The position numbers and the translations under genes were made by a program. A stretch of DNA of 64,000 bases from JBFMDN01 sp040753915. Lineage in GTDB: Bacteria > Desulfobacterota > Desulfomonilia > Desulfomonilales > Desulfomonilaceae. Positions 33,011-41,520 of the stretch are shown one piece after another; the stretch's first letter is position 1; each line of letters starts with the position of its first letter. The notes beneath the pieces are model-generated. The model was not told the origin of the DNA and searched no databases. It was given only the letters and a program-made list of their open reading frames with translations. The stretch lies in NCBI GenBank assembly GCA_040753915.1, contig JBFMDN010000019.1, forward strand, positions 26,910 through 90,909, written 5' to 3'.

Positions 33011-33658
33011 GTGGAGGTTCATCTGAAGCGTCCAAAAGGAAAGATCATTCTCGGCAGGCACGGACAAACGGTGTACAATCGTGACGGGTTCATTATGGGA
33101 CACACCGATTCCCTGCTCCTGCCGGACTCGATACCGCGCGTTCGGTTGTTGGCTTCGATGCTGGTCGAAGAGCGCGTCTCCTCCATTTATTCCAGTACGC
33201 TAGGACGGGCCGCTCTCACTGCGGCTATCTGTTCGGAAGTTCTCCGAGCCCCACTGAACTTCAGATCGGAGATGCGTGAGCTTTCCTGCGGTAGGTGGGA
33301 AGGCCGACTGCGGCGGGAAGTAGCAGGGGATTCCCCGCTCCTGAGAAACACCTGGGAGGACTCGCCGCCGAAAGGGGAAAGCTACCGTGACGGCGAAAAT
33401 CGGGTTTCGCCGTTTCTCGAACACTTGCTCGATTGCCTGGCTCCAGACGAAACAGCACTACTCGTAGGCCATGCAGGAATAAATCGAGCGATTCTCAGGC
33501 TGTTACTGGAATTGGAGCCAGCACAGGCAATCAGCATCCGATGTCCCCACGAAATGATCTATGTCATCGGAAACACGGGACCGGTTCGTCACAAATATAG
33601 CACAGGTGAAGAGGGCGAGGGACTGATCCACGAGTGCTACGCCCATTCAGTGCGCTGA
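33011..33658 (+). CDS. Histidine phosphatase family protein (phosphoglycerate-mutase-like)
   Basis: A 215-residue cytoplasmic phosphatase. The phosphohistidine motif GRHGQT is at about residues 15-20 and the second catalytic His lies in LVGHAGINRAI. The acid residue region is MRELSCGRWEG. Substrate unknown: members act on alpha-ribazole phosphate, fructose-bisphosphate or other phosphoesters. The GTG start overlaps the GGAGG sequence, so translation may in fact begin a few codons later; the core RHG domain is unaffected. Confidence 0.85.
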   Translation: MEVHLKRPKGKIILGRHGQTVYNRDGFIMGHTDSLLLPDSIPRVRLLASMLVEERVSSIYSSTLGRAALTAAICSEVLRAPLNFRSEMRELSCGRWEGRLRREVAGDSPLLRNTWEDSPPKGESYRDGENRVSPFLEHLLDCLAPDETALLVGHAGINRAILRLLLELEPAQAISIRCPHEMIYVIGNTGPVRHKYSTGEEGEGLIHECYAHSVR

Positions 33659-33683
33659 TACCATCTCTCCACCAAGTGGTCCG

Positions 33684-33780
33684 TTTCCTAAATACGGTCA
33701 CGTAATCTGCCACGACGTAGGGGCACCCCTTGTGGGTGCCCAGGGCGGGCACGAGGCCCGCCCCTACAGTGCCAACGAAG
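33684..33780. repeat. Composite intergenic repeat with 20-base conserved head
   Basis: TTTCCTAAATACGGTCACGT at 33684-33703 differs at only two positions from a sequence at 55537-55556. It is followed by two hairpins, GGGCACCCCTTGTGGGTGCCC and GGGCGGGCACGAGGCCCGCCC. The 209-base gap between the two flanking genes holds no reading frame of interest. Confidence 0.65.
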
Positions 33781-33867
33781 CGCTCACCACTTACACCGCG
33801 GTGCAAGTACAGTACCGCATTTGTGCCGTCGACCACTAAGGCAAAGTACAGAATTTCATGATTAAGG

Positions 33868-34782
33868 TCACGGATTCTGAACCGACAACCCCTCCTGACC
33901 TCTTGCTTCCCTGCATCCCCCCAACATGAGCACCGGCGCACCTGGAACCTCCATGGGAAGAGGAGAAGCAAAGGGAACGTATCGCTTCACGAGTTTGGAC
34001 GATCTCGCGCTGACGATCACGTTCCAGCCCAGTCGGTTGTACGGAAACGTCCGCCCCAGAGTCTTGTCAAGCCAACTCAACGCATCAAGCCTCAAGAATT
34101 GTCTCTTCGACCCGGCAGGAGCAGGCAACTTATACGGAACGAGATAGACGGACCTCCAGCGCTCCGTCTGAAGTCCGGCTCTGTGCAGCTTCTTCCTGAG
34201 AGCCATGGGAGTATAGAATCTCAGGTGAGTCTCATCCCAGCCGCACCAATCTTTCTCGCCCCGCACGTGGCGTCTGTACGTGCCTTGAAGCAAGTAATTC
34301 AGGGAAAGGGAATTCTGGGTGCTCAGCACGAGAAGCCCTCCGGGCGCTAACGAGTCCTCTGCTGCTTCCAAGAGGGCCTGATCGTCGGGAACGTGCTCGA
34401 TGACGTCCTTCATGAGAACAACGTCAAACTTTGGTCTGAGCTTGAGCACGGGGAATTCGTCGCTGCGGATAAACGTGCACTGTCTCTCGACTCCTTCCAG
34501 GTTGGCAAGATTTCGGGCGATCGAGAGAGCCGTGTCCAGAGCATCTACACAGACCACTTCCAGAGCGCCCTGCTTCGCGGCGTGCACAGTGAACAAGCCT
34601 CCACCGCATCCGTAGTCAAGAAAACGCTTTCCGGATAGATCTCCGAGAAGCTCCTTCACAAAGGCGTTCTTTACCCGGCTATATGTCTTGCCTTGCTGCT
34701 CCAGGTACGCACCGAGGGCCGCGTCAGCGTCCTCGGACCTGATCCAGTGAGTTCTTGAATACTGTTTCCTCTCAGATTTCAT
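33868..34782 (-). CDS. Class I SAM-dependent methyltransferase (UbiG/Methyltransf_23 type)
   Basis: A 304-residue enzyme. SAM-binding motif I is FLDYGCGGGLFTVHAAKQG; the acidic ribose ligand lies in VVCVDALD, and motif IV is FDVVLMKDVIEHVPDD. The C-terminal third (THLRFYTPMALRKKLHRAG) is as in methyltransferases of polysaccharide or O-antigen clusters. It lies 33 bases downstream of the glycosyltransferase gene on the same strand, so it may methylate a sugar or lipid-linked glycan made with that enzyme. Substrate not resolved. Confidence 0.85.
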   Translation of the reverse strand: MKSERKQYSRTHWIRSEDADAALGAYLEQQGKTYSRVKNAFVKELLGDLSGKRFLDYGCGGGLFTVHAAKQGALEVVCVDALDTALSIARNLANLEGVERQCTFIRSDEFPVLKLRPKFDVVLMKDVIEHVPDDQALLEAAEDSLAPGGLLVLSTQNSLSLNYLLQGTYRRHVRGEKDWCGWDETHLRFYTPMALRKKLHRAGLQTERWRSVYLVPYKLPAPAGSKRQFLRLDALSWLDKTLGRTFPYNRLGWNVIVSARSSKLVKRYVPFASPLPMEVPGAPVLMLGGCREARGQEGLSVQNP

Positions 34783-34815
34783 ATGCCGACGATCACAATG
34801 GCAGGGAAGCCACGG

Positions 34816-36006
34816 TCACCAGAAATGGAGAAAATGTCGATAGACCTGCTCCCATGCTTTCCTTTCTTCTTCCGGGGAGAAATCTCCCATTCTCTGTCTC
34901 GCGTGTCTGCCCAGGGACTCGCCCAGGGATCCGTCGGACAGGATTCGCTCCATGGCATCCGCCAGAGCGTCCGAGTCTCCCCAGGGAACCAGGAGGCCCG
35001 ACACCCCGTTTTCTATAAGCACTTCCGCTGCGCCGGTCCTGGTAGCAACACAAGGGACACCTGTTGCCATGGCTTCCATGAGAATGTTTGGACATCCTTC
35101 CGTGACCGATGGCAGCACAAAGAGATCCAGAGACCTGAGCCACGCAGGAATATCCTCGTGGGCAATGAAATTCCTCAAATTGATGATGTCCTCGGATCCG
35201 GTACGCTCCACCATCGTGCGATATGTGCTTCTCTCCGATTCTCGGACGACTCCCACAAGCTCAAGAACCACTTTGTGGCGTTTGGCCACCGAAGACGCGG
35301 CCTTGAAGAGATATGGTAACCCCTTGGCGTACTTGAAAATGCCCGCGCATCCGATGCGGAATTGACTGTGGTCTGGCCTCGGCGTCCACTCTTCAGCGGA
35401 ACGCTGGACCGAATTGTATATTATGCGCGCCTTATGTTCAATCGGCGTCAAAGCATGGGCCATCTCGATGAGGTCCGCGCTCAGCCCCACTATCATATCA
35501 GCGTTCTCCAGACCGCTCCGGCAAACGGCAACCTTTTCGGGGCTGAAGATGTACCGCTTGATATCGTTTCCCACGACCGTGGCCACAGATGGCACTCCCA
35601 TGCGCCGGGCCAGCATGCCCACCACAAACCCTACGGGATAGAGAAAGAACGAATGAAACAGGTCGAATCCCACCTCGGAATGCAGTTTTTCCAGTGATTG
35701 GTACATCATTTGAAGGGTGAGCGTGTGGGGGCAATCCCACAACTCCCTGTGTACGTCCGACAGTCGCTCTTTGCCCACTGCTATTCGATGCACCGTGATA
35801 TCGTCTTGCACCCGGGTGGCCCGATTGTCATCGAGAAGGACCACTTCTTCGGGCTCAATCGCGAAATGAGCGACGTGCACCTCCAGCCCAAGGTCCCGCA
35901 GGTGACAGGCTACGTTGTTCGCGGTCCTAGCCAGACCGCCCCACTGTTCGGGCGGGAATTCCGGTGACACGAGGCATGTCCTTTTCGAGATCCGTTTCAT
36001 GTTCAT
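34816..36006 (-). CDS. GT4-family glycosyltransferase
   Basis: A 396-residue GT-B enzyme. The N-terminal domain begins with RTCLVSPEFPPEQWGGLAR. The C-terminal nucleotide-sugar domain has GIFKYAKGLPYLFKAAS, LVGVVRESE and the family signature PSVTEGCPNILMEAMATGVPCVATRTGAAEVLI, including the EX7E-type glutamates. It probably transfers a hexose to a cell-surface glycan. Start assignment is uncertain: several ATGs cluster at MQWQMNMKR and none has a strong ribosome binding site. It leads a two-gene unit with the methyltransferase. Confidence 0.88.
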   Translation of the reverse strand: MNMKRISKRTCLVSPEFPPEQWGGLARTANNVACHLRDLGLEVHVAHFAIEPEEVVLLDDNRATRVQDDITVHRIAVGKERLSDVHRELWDCPHTLTLQMMYQSLEKLHSEVGFDLFHSFFLYPVGFVVGMLARRMGVPSVATVVGNDIKRYIFSPEKVAVCRSGLENADMIVGLSADLIEMAHALTPIEHKARIIYNSVQRSAEEWTPRPDHSQFRIGCAGIFKYAKGLPYLFKAASSVAKRHKVVLELVGVVRESERSTYRTMVERTGSEDIINLRNFIAHEDIPAWLRSLDLFVLPSVTEGCPNILMEAMATGVPCVATRTGAAEVLIENGVSGLLVPWGDSDALADAMERILSDGSLGESLGRHARQRMGDFSPEEERKAWEQVYRHFLHFW

Positions 36007-36193
36007 CTGCCATTGCATATTTATACTAATTCTACTATCTGCGGGATCAAGTTCGAACACAAGTACCGCAAAATTCAATTCTGCGAAACCGCTTAATTTT
36101 CCAAGAATCCGGAATTCATGGCTGCGGGAAAGGTAGACTCGGGAGCGCTATGTGCTGCACAATGAGTAACTTTCATTACCCGGGGGAGGCTCC

Positions 36194-37252
36194 GTGCGCG
36201 TCGCGATTGTTTTTCACAAGAATCCCTGCGCCCATCCCGTGGGCATAGACTTGGTCCGGCTTCGGGCAATTGCACAGGGTTTGATAAAGCGCGGCGTGGA
36301 GACAGAGATCGTTTCTCCTGTTGAGCGCGACCGAGTCCTGGACGGCTCCATTCCGGTACGACCTTTGCCAGCTCTCCGGGAGCCGGCGCGGTATGATCTG
36401 GTGAAGACCTCTTATCACGATTCCATCATGCTGGTGGAAGACTTCGCGGGACCTATAGTCTCACGCATTGTTCGGGTTGTGGATGAGCGCCTGCCGAAAC
36501 GGGACGAGCAGGTTCGCAAGAAACTATTACGCTGCCAGAGCCTGATCCGATCCCGGTCCTCAGCCGTCGTGCTCAACAACGAAGAGAACAGGGAACGGTG
36601 GCATAAAATGTATGGGGACTCGCAGCTCACTCGAATAATCCCTACGGGATGTCCGGCTGTTCTCCCCGACGCTGGAGGGAACCCCTATCCCCCGGGTCCC
36701 CCCCCGATCCTATTCCTTGGGAGCGTGGCAGCTCCCAGAATGGTACACATGCTCAACGCGGCCGCCCGTCAATTGAGAGGATCCGCGACGGTTCACCTGG
36801 TGGGTCGGAATAAAGCGCAGATGTACGGCGGAGACCGTGACTGCATGCTTGATCCGCTCATAATGGACCACGGAGAGAAAGTAGAAGACGAGGTGTGGCC
36901 ATTCATCATGCACGCAGCAGTGGGGCTCGCTCTCGCCACAGGCACCGATCCTTTCGACAACGATGTATCCAAGATTTTCAGCTACTTGCGGGGGGGGCTG
37001 CCGGTCGTGTCGGAACATCCTATAGTCAACAACTGGCTTGTCGACCAAACCAGAATGGGCAGGGTGTTCGGCCACGGGATGATTACCGAGCTCGTCGCGT
37101 CCGTTCATAGCCTCTTGGATCGTCCCCCGGAACCGCAAACGAGAATGGCAGCCATGCAATTCATGGCAGAGCACCACTCGTGGGATAGAAGGGTCGAGTC
37201 ATACATGGAGCTCTTTTCGCTGGTGCTCGCCAATGGGGCGGGCCGCGGATGA
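36194..37252 (+). CDS. Glycosyltransferase-like protein (GT-B fold)
   Basis: A 352-residue protein starting MRVAIVFHKNPCAHPVGIDL, the usual first strand of GT-B enzymes. The C-terminal half has PPILFLGSVAAPRMVHMLNA, ATVHLVGRNK and SKIFSYLRGGLPVVSEHPIV, which resembles a GT1/GT4 acceptor region. The second glutamate motif of classical GT4 is not obvious, so it may be divergent. The GTG start follows a strong GGGGGAGG. It is divergent from the neighbouring GT4 gene, with 187 bases between. Confidence 0.75.
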   Translation: MRVAIVFHKNPCAHPVGIDLVRLRAIAQGLIKRGVETEIVSPVERDRVLDGSIPVRPLPALREPARYDLVKTSYHDSIMLVEDFAGPIVSRIVRVVDERLPKRDEQVRKKLLRCQSLIRSRSSAVVLNNEENRERWHKMYGDSQLTRIIPTGCPAVLPDAGGNPYPPGPPPILFLGSVAAPRMVHMLNAAARQLRGSATVHLVGRNKAQMYGGDRDCMLDPLIMDHGEKVEDEVWPFIMHAAVGLALATGTDPFDNDVSKIFSYLRGGLPVVSEHPIVNNWLVDQTRMGRVFGHGMITELVASVHSLLDRPPEPQTRMAAMQFMAEHHSWDRRVESYMELFSLVLANGAGRG

Positions 37253-37676
37253 TCGTATCGAAGCAGTGACAAGAATCGTTACGCTGCGCCCGTTCAGGAC
37301 TTGCGCTTCTTCATTCGAACAGAGTATGTTTGCCGAGTTTTCCGAATTGTCAGAGCGACTATCGAACTGAGCGGCGAGGAGAGGCGGACACTTGACCGCT
37401 CGAGGCTGCTCCATGTATCCATCGGACACGGTGCTGACCAGAGACTTCCTCGTGCTCAATGCCGGGGGGCTTCCCTCTGCGCACCTGGGGGTATGGGGCC
37501 CATTTCGTCCCCTGCGGTCTCTGCGCAGTTTTGGCTGCGACCTTGCTGTCCCCATATTGGTAGGCGGGTGTCAGCGCACGTCGTGGGTGTAGATTTCTCG
37601 AAATCCGAAGACGACAGTGTCAAGTCCTGAAATAGTTTCTCACGCGCTTACGAAACGAAACCCTGTGGAGGAAAAC
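37253..37676. other. Gene-free interval
   Basis: 424 bases between the glycosyltransferase and the acetyltransferase. Open frames in it are short and cysteine/arginine-rich. No repeat, RNA or terminator was recognised. Confidence 0.55.
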
Positions 37677-38741
37677 GTGGAAGCCGTGACCAATCGCGAC
37701 AAAGGGCTGACGTATATTTTGGATCGGTTCCGTCCTGAGGATGCCCCTGGAGTGGTCGAGCTTTTCAAAGCCGTGTACGGTGACGGGTATCCGGTCCGCC
37801 TGTTCTATGATGCTCAGGCCCTCATGGAAGCCAACAAGACAGGCCAGTACATCACTGTCGTCGCCCGCTTGCCAGAAGGACGAGTCATATCTGTGCATAA
37901 CTTCTTTCGCTCCGCACCCTATGAACAACTGTACGAATTCGGAGTGGGCCTCACCCTGCCTGACTATCGGGGGGCCGGGGTATCGAATCTTCTCGGGAAG
38001 TACGCGGTCGAGAGGGTTCTCGTCACGCTAGACACGGAAGAAGCGTTCGGCGAGCAAGTGTGCTATCACATCCACACGCAGAAGATGTGCGCTTCACAGG
38101 GTTTTGCGGAGACAGCGATCGAAGTGGCTCTCATGCCTGCCGAAGCCTACACGCGAGAGAAGGCCACCGGCGGGAGAGTGGCCACAACACTGGCCTTTCG
38201 GTGCCTCAAGCCCAGCCCTCACACGGTGTACGTGCCTCAGACGTACGCGGAGCTCATCTCCTCTCTGTACAGCATCTTGGATGATTCTCGAGAATTGCTG
38301 CCGTCAAGTCAGGAGGTCCCCGAGGGCTTGTCGACCGTCTCTCGCGTCCAGCTCTTCGATTTTGCCCAGGTGGCCAGGATAGCGGTCGAGCAGGCCGGTG
38401 CCGATCTGGAATCTCATTTGGCCAAAATAGAGGACGATGCACGCGAGAAGGGCTTCCTGGTGTTCCAGGCATGGCTGAAGCTCTCATGTCCCTGGGTGGG
38501 ACAGGCCGTGAAAGCGCTTAACAAGCACGGCTACTTCATCGGAGGAATCCTCCCGCGCTGGTTCGATCAGGATGGGCTCCTCATGCAGAAGCTCTTCTGC
38601 CCCCCTTATTTCGAGGAGATTCGGTTATACTCCGACCAGGCAAAAAAAATCCTCGCTGCTGTACAGGAGGATTGGCGCCGCGTGACGCGTGAGAGGTCCT
38701 CGCCAGGGGGACAGGCCTGGGTTGGGGGAGAAAATGCATGA
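37677..38741 (+). CDS. GNAT-family N-acetyltransferase, two-domain
   Basis: A 354-residue protein. The N-terminal GNAT domain (about residues 10-165) contains the acetyl-CoA-binding stretch LPDYRGAGVSNLLGKYAVE after the strands ISVHNFFRS and YEFGVGLTL. The C-terminal half (from about 185) is a second, possibly degenerate GNAT-like region (LSCPWVGQAVKALNKHGYFI). The GTG start at MEAVTN was chosen because GGAGGAAAAC lies directly before it; an upstream GTG has a weak site. It precedes the STAS and SpoIIE genes on the same strand, which suggests a joint signalling role. Confidence 0.8.
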   Translation: MEAVTNRDKGLTYILDRFRPEDAPGVVELFKAVYGDGYPVRLFYDAQALMEANKTGQYITVVARLPEGRVISVHNFFRSAPYEQLYEFGVGLTLPDYRGAGVSNLLGKYAVERVLVTLDTEEAFGEQVCYHIHTQKMCASQGFAETAIEVALMPAEAYTREKATGGRVATTLAFRCLKPSPHTVYVPQTYAELISSLYSILDDSRELLPSSQEVPEGLSTVSRVQLFDFAQVARIAVEQAGADLESHLAKIEDDAREKGFLVFQAWLKLSCPWVGQAVKALNKHGYFIGGILPRWFDQDGLLMQKLFCPPYFEEIRLYSDQAKKILAAVQEDWRRVTRERSSPGGQAWVGGENA

Positions 38742-38774
38742 AATCCGTCAGGGGAAGGTAAGAAGGAAGTTCTG

Positions 38775-38804
38775 TTGACATACTGGCACCCCCTGCATTA
38801 GAAA
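38775..38804 (+). promoter_or_regulatory. Candidate sigma70 promoter for the STAS-SpoIIE pair
   Basis: Perfect TTGACA followed after 18 bases by TAGAAA, 55 bases before the STAS start. A nearby TGGCAC-like sequence does not have sigma54 spacing. Confidence 0.4.
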
Positions 38805-38858
38805 AGGTGCGATCATCCATGCTTACCGCCCCTTTTCCTAATCAGCACGGAGGACCAC

Positions 38859-39188
38859 GTGAACATTGACATCCGGAACCAGGGAGATTTCGCAGTTTTT
38901 TCCGTTCAAGGTCGGATCGATACCGTATCTGCCCCCGAGCTCCAGGAGAGATTGCTGGAACGCATCTCTCAAGGTGATTTACGGCTTGTAATAGATTTCG
39001 CGGGCGTGGACTATATCAGCAGCGCGGGACTGAGGTGCCTGATGATTGCCGCAAAGACTGCCAGAGCTGGTGGCGGCGTGCTTGCGTGTTGCTCACTGTC
39101 TGGAGTGGTCAAGAAAGTCTTTGATGTATCCGGATTTACCGCCCTTTTACCTGTGTACGACTCCCTGAATGACGTAGGCAAGCAATAG
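38859..39188 (+). CDS. STAS-domain anti-sigma factor antagonist
   Basis: A 109-residue SpoIIAA/RsbV-like protein. The phosphoacceptor serine lies in DYISSAGLR (Ser54/Ser55); the N-terminal strand is NIDIRNQGDFAVFSVQG. In partner switching, dephosphorylated antagonist binds an anti-sigma kinase and frees a target. The adjacent SpoIIE-type phosphatase is the expected activator; no anti-sigma kinase is in this window. The GTG start follows CGGAGGACC. Confidence 0.9.
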   Translation: MNIDIRNQGDFAVFSVQGRIDTVSAPELQERLLERISQGDLRLVIDFAGVDYISSAGLRCLMIAAKTARAGGGVLACCSLSGVVKKVFDVSGFTALLPVYDSLNDVGKQ

Positions 39189-39277
39189 AAAGGTCCCTTT
39201 GCCGGACGACCGCTTTGTTTTCCGACGCGGCGTAGTCTCGGCAACGGCCACCTGCACCCCGGGAAACATGGGTCAAG

Positions 39278-41230
39278 ATGTCTCAACGAATCCGCCCCAC
39301 GCACAGCCTTCTCGCGAAGATGACTCTCCTGGTAATCTTGGGCACAGGGCTCGTCCTGGGCTTCATAGTCATGTTCAACTATACGGTTTCCAAGCAATTT
39401 GTCATGGGAGAAGCTGAGCGATCCGCCCAGGATAGGGCAAGATCCCTGGCGAGAGAGCTGGAGCTCGAGTTGCGGGCCGTTGAGGAGATAACGGAGAATC
39501 AGGCACTTAACCTCTCGTACGTGCACGTCGAAGAAAAAACCCTTCTGGCCTTGATTAAAGGCATTGTTGAACACCAAAGAGAAATTTACGGATCGACGGT
39601 GGCCTTCGAGCCCTATGCCTTTTCGCCGAGCTTGAAAGCATTCGCTCCCTATTTTCACAAGAGCGATGGGGGAATACGTTTCGTACAACTGGGAAGCGAC
39701 ACGTACAATTACTTCAAGCAGGCATGGTTTGTAGAACCAAGAGAACGCGGAAAGGCGGTGTGGAGCCAGCCGTACTTCGATGAGGGCGGAGGGGATATCA
39801 TCATGACAACCTATTCGTATCCCTTCTTCGACCGCAATCCCGATGGAACCCGCGGCAGGTTCAGAGGCGTGGTGACCGCGGATGTTTCAGTAACCTGGCT
39901 CACCCAGCGGCTCGCCTCAGCGGTTGACTGCAGACATGGGTACTGCTTTCTCATCGCACGAGATGGGACTTTCATTGCAGCTCCGTCTGCCGACCTTGTC
40001 ATGCGAAAGACCATATTTGACATGGCTGACGAGCTCGGACAGCCCAAGCTTCGCGACGTGGGAGTGCGCATGCTGCAGGAACCTTCAGGGTTCGTGCATG
40101 TGGGGTCCGCTCTGAGAGGAACCGATTCCTATCTTGCTTTTGTCCACTTGCCCGCCACCGGCTGGTCGCTGGGAATTGTTTTTCCGAGCAGTCAACTATT
40201 CGCGGAGGTGAGCAGGCTCCACACGTTCAACATGATGCTCGCAGCGATAGGGGTGGTGCTCCTGCTCTTCGCGAGCCTTGCGGTGACTGGTACTGTCACC
40301 AGTCCCCTTCGCCGTATGGTCAAGGCCACTTCCCAGGTTGCTCATGGGGACCTGGATATCGATCTGTCGGAAGTCAAGAGCTCGGACGAGGTGGGTATGC
40401 TGGCATCGGCGTTTACCCAGATGACCGTGGACCTGAAGAAGCATATTCAACAGCTTCAGGTGACCACTGCTGCCAAAGAAAGGATCGAGAGCGAATTATC
40501 GGTCGCCGCCGGCATCCAGCGAAGCATGCTCCCGTCGAGGTTTCCCGCGTTTCCAGGCCGTACCGAATTCGATGTGGCTGCCATAATGGAGCCAGCCAAG
40601 CAGGTGGGTGGCGATTTGTACGACTACCTCCTCACGGATCCAAACCGCCTCTATTTCACTATTGCAGACGTTTCGGGCAAAGGGGTTCCGGCAGCGCTCT
40701 TCATGGCGGTGACTCGCTTTCTCATCAGGGGGTTGGCCAGGGAAGGCTTGAACCCTGGGGAGCTCCTTAACCGGCTCAACAAAGAGCTCTCTCAGGACAA
40801 CGATTCCTGCATGTTCGTTACGGTAGTATGTGGAGTTCTCGAGGTGGATACAGGTACGGTGCATTATTCTAACGGAGGCCACGAACCGGGAATCATTCTG
40901 GGACCCGCCGGAGAGATAACTCAGCTTGAAAAGCCGGACGGTCCGGTGATAGGTGTCATAGAGAATGTCGCGTACGCGATGCATACGCGGATAATGAAAC
41001 CGGGCGAAACCATATTTCTCTTCACCGACGGCGTGACCGAAGCCCAGAATCGCCGGGACGATCAATTTTCCCGTGAGCGATTGCTGGCCGCGTGTCACGG
41101 GATTGGATCGAAAACAGTTCAGGGGATCGTCGACGAAGTATTGCGTCAGGTGACTTCTTTTGAAGACGGAGCAGACAAGGCAGACGATCTGACCATGCTG
41201 GCCATACGGTTCCAGGGTCGGTCCCGTTAA
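39278..41230 (+). CDS. Membrane PP2C/SpoIIE-type phosphatase with Cache and HAMP domains
   Basis: A 650-residue sensor phosphatase. Membrane helix 1 is at about residues 17-38, a double-Cache periplasmic ligand domain covers about 40-300, and membrane helix 2 is at about 313-335. HAMP (about 336-390) and a short coiled coil (HIQQLQVTTAAKERIESELS) lead into a SpoIIE phosphatase domain (about 410-645) with metal-binding GGDLYDY, DVSGKGVPAALFM, NGGHEP and FTDGVTEAQN, plus DDLTMLAIRF. It would dephosphorylate the STAS protein encoded 89 bases upstream in response to a periplasmic small molecule. Confidence 0.93.
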   Translation: MSQRIRPTHSLLAKMTLLVILGTGLVLGFIVMFNYTVSKQFVMGEAERSAQDRARSLARELELELRAVEEITENQALNLSYVHVEEKTLLALIKGIVEHQREIYGSTVAFEPYAFSPSLKAFAPYFHKSDGGIRFVQLGSDTYNYFKQAWFVEPRERGKAVWSQPYFDEGGGDIIMTTYSYPFFDRNPDGTRGRFRGVVTADVSVTWLTQRLASAVDCRHGYCFLIARDGTFIAAPSADLVMRKTIFDMADELGQPKLRDVGVRMLQEPSGFVHVGSALRGTDSYLAFVHLPATGWSLGIVFPSSQLFAEVSRLHTFNMMLAAIGVVLLLFASLAVTGTVTSPLRRMVKATSQVAHGDLDIDLSEVKSSDEVGMLASAFTQMTVDLKKHIQQLQVTTAAKERIESELSVAAGIQRSMLPSRFPAFPGRTEFDVAAIMEPAKQVGGDLYDYLLTDPNRLYFTIADVSGKGVPAALFMAVTRFLIRGLAREGLNPGELLNRLNKELSQDNDSCMFVTVVCGVLEVDTGTVHYSNGGHEPGIILGPAGEITQLEKPDGPVIGVIENVAYAMHTRIMKPGETIFLFTDGVTEAQNRRDDQFSRERLLAACHGIGSKTVQGIVDEVLRQVTSFEDGADKADDLTMLAIRFQGRSR

Positions 41231-41520
41231 GCTCGTCTGCTGCTCCGCGTGAAGCGCAACGCCCTTCATCTCTTGAGTGAACGTTCCCGGTGTGATCTTG
41301 ACGGTCCGTCGTCAAGAAGAGGTCCACGAATTCAGGAACTTGTGCTATATTCATGCCGGCTGGACTGCTACGCGTTGACCTGATGTACGGAGAAGCAATA
41401 CTGGGCGGTCATGGGGCGCCTTTCCCACGCCTGCATTGAAAAGAAGAACGAGCGAAAATGCCCTCGAGAAGACACAGTGCGCTATAGAGCCCAAAACTAC
41501 AGCTAAGGAGCGGGCGAGCC

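Noticed and set aside
38784..38797. Sigma54-like site (TGGCAC ... TGCA) before the STAS gene
   Set aside because: GG and GC are 8 bases apart rather than the required 10.
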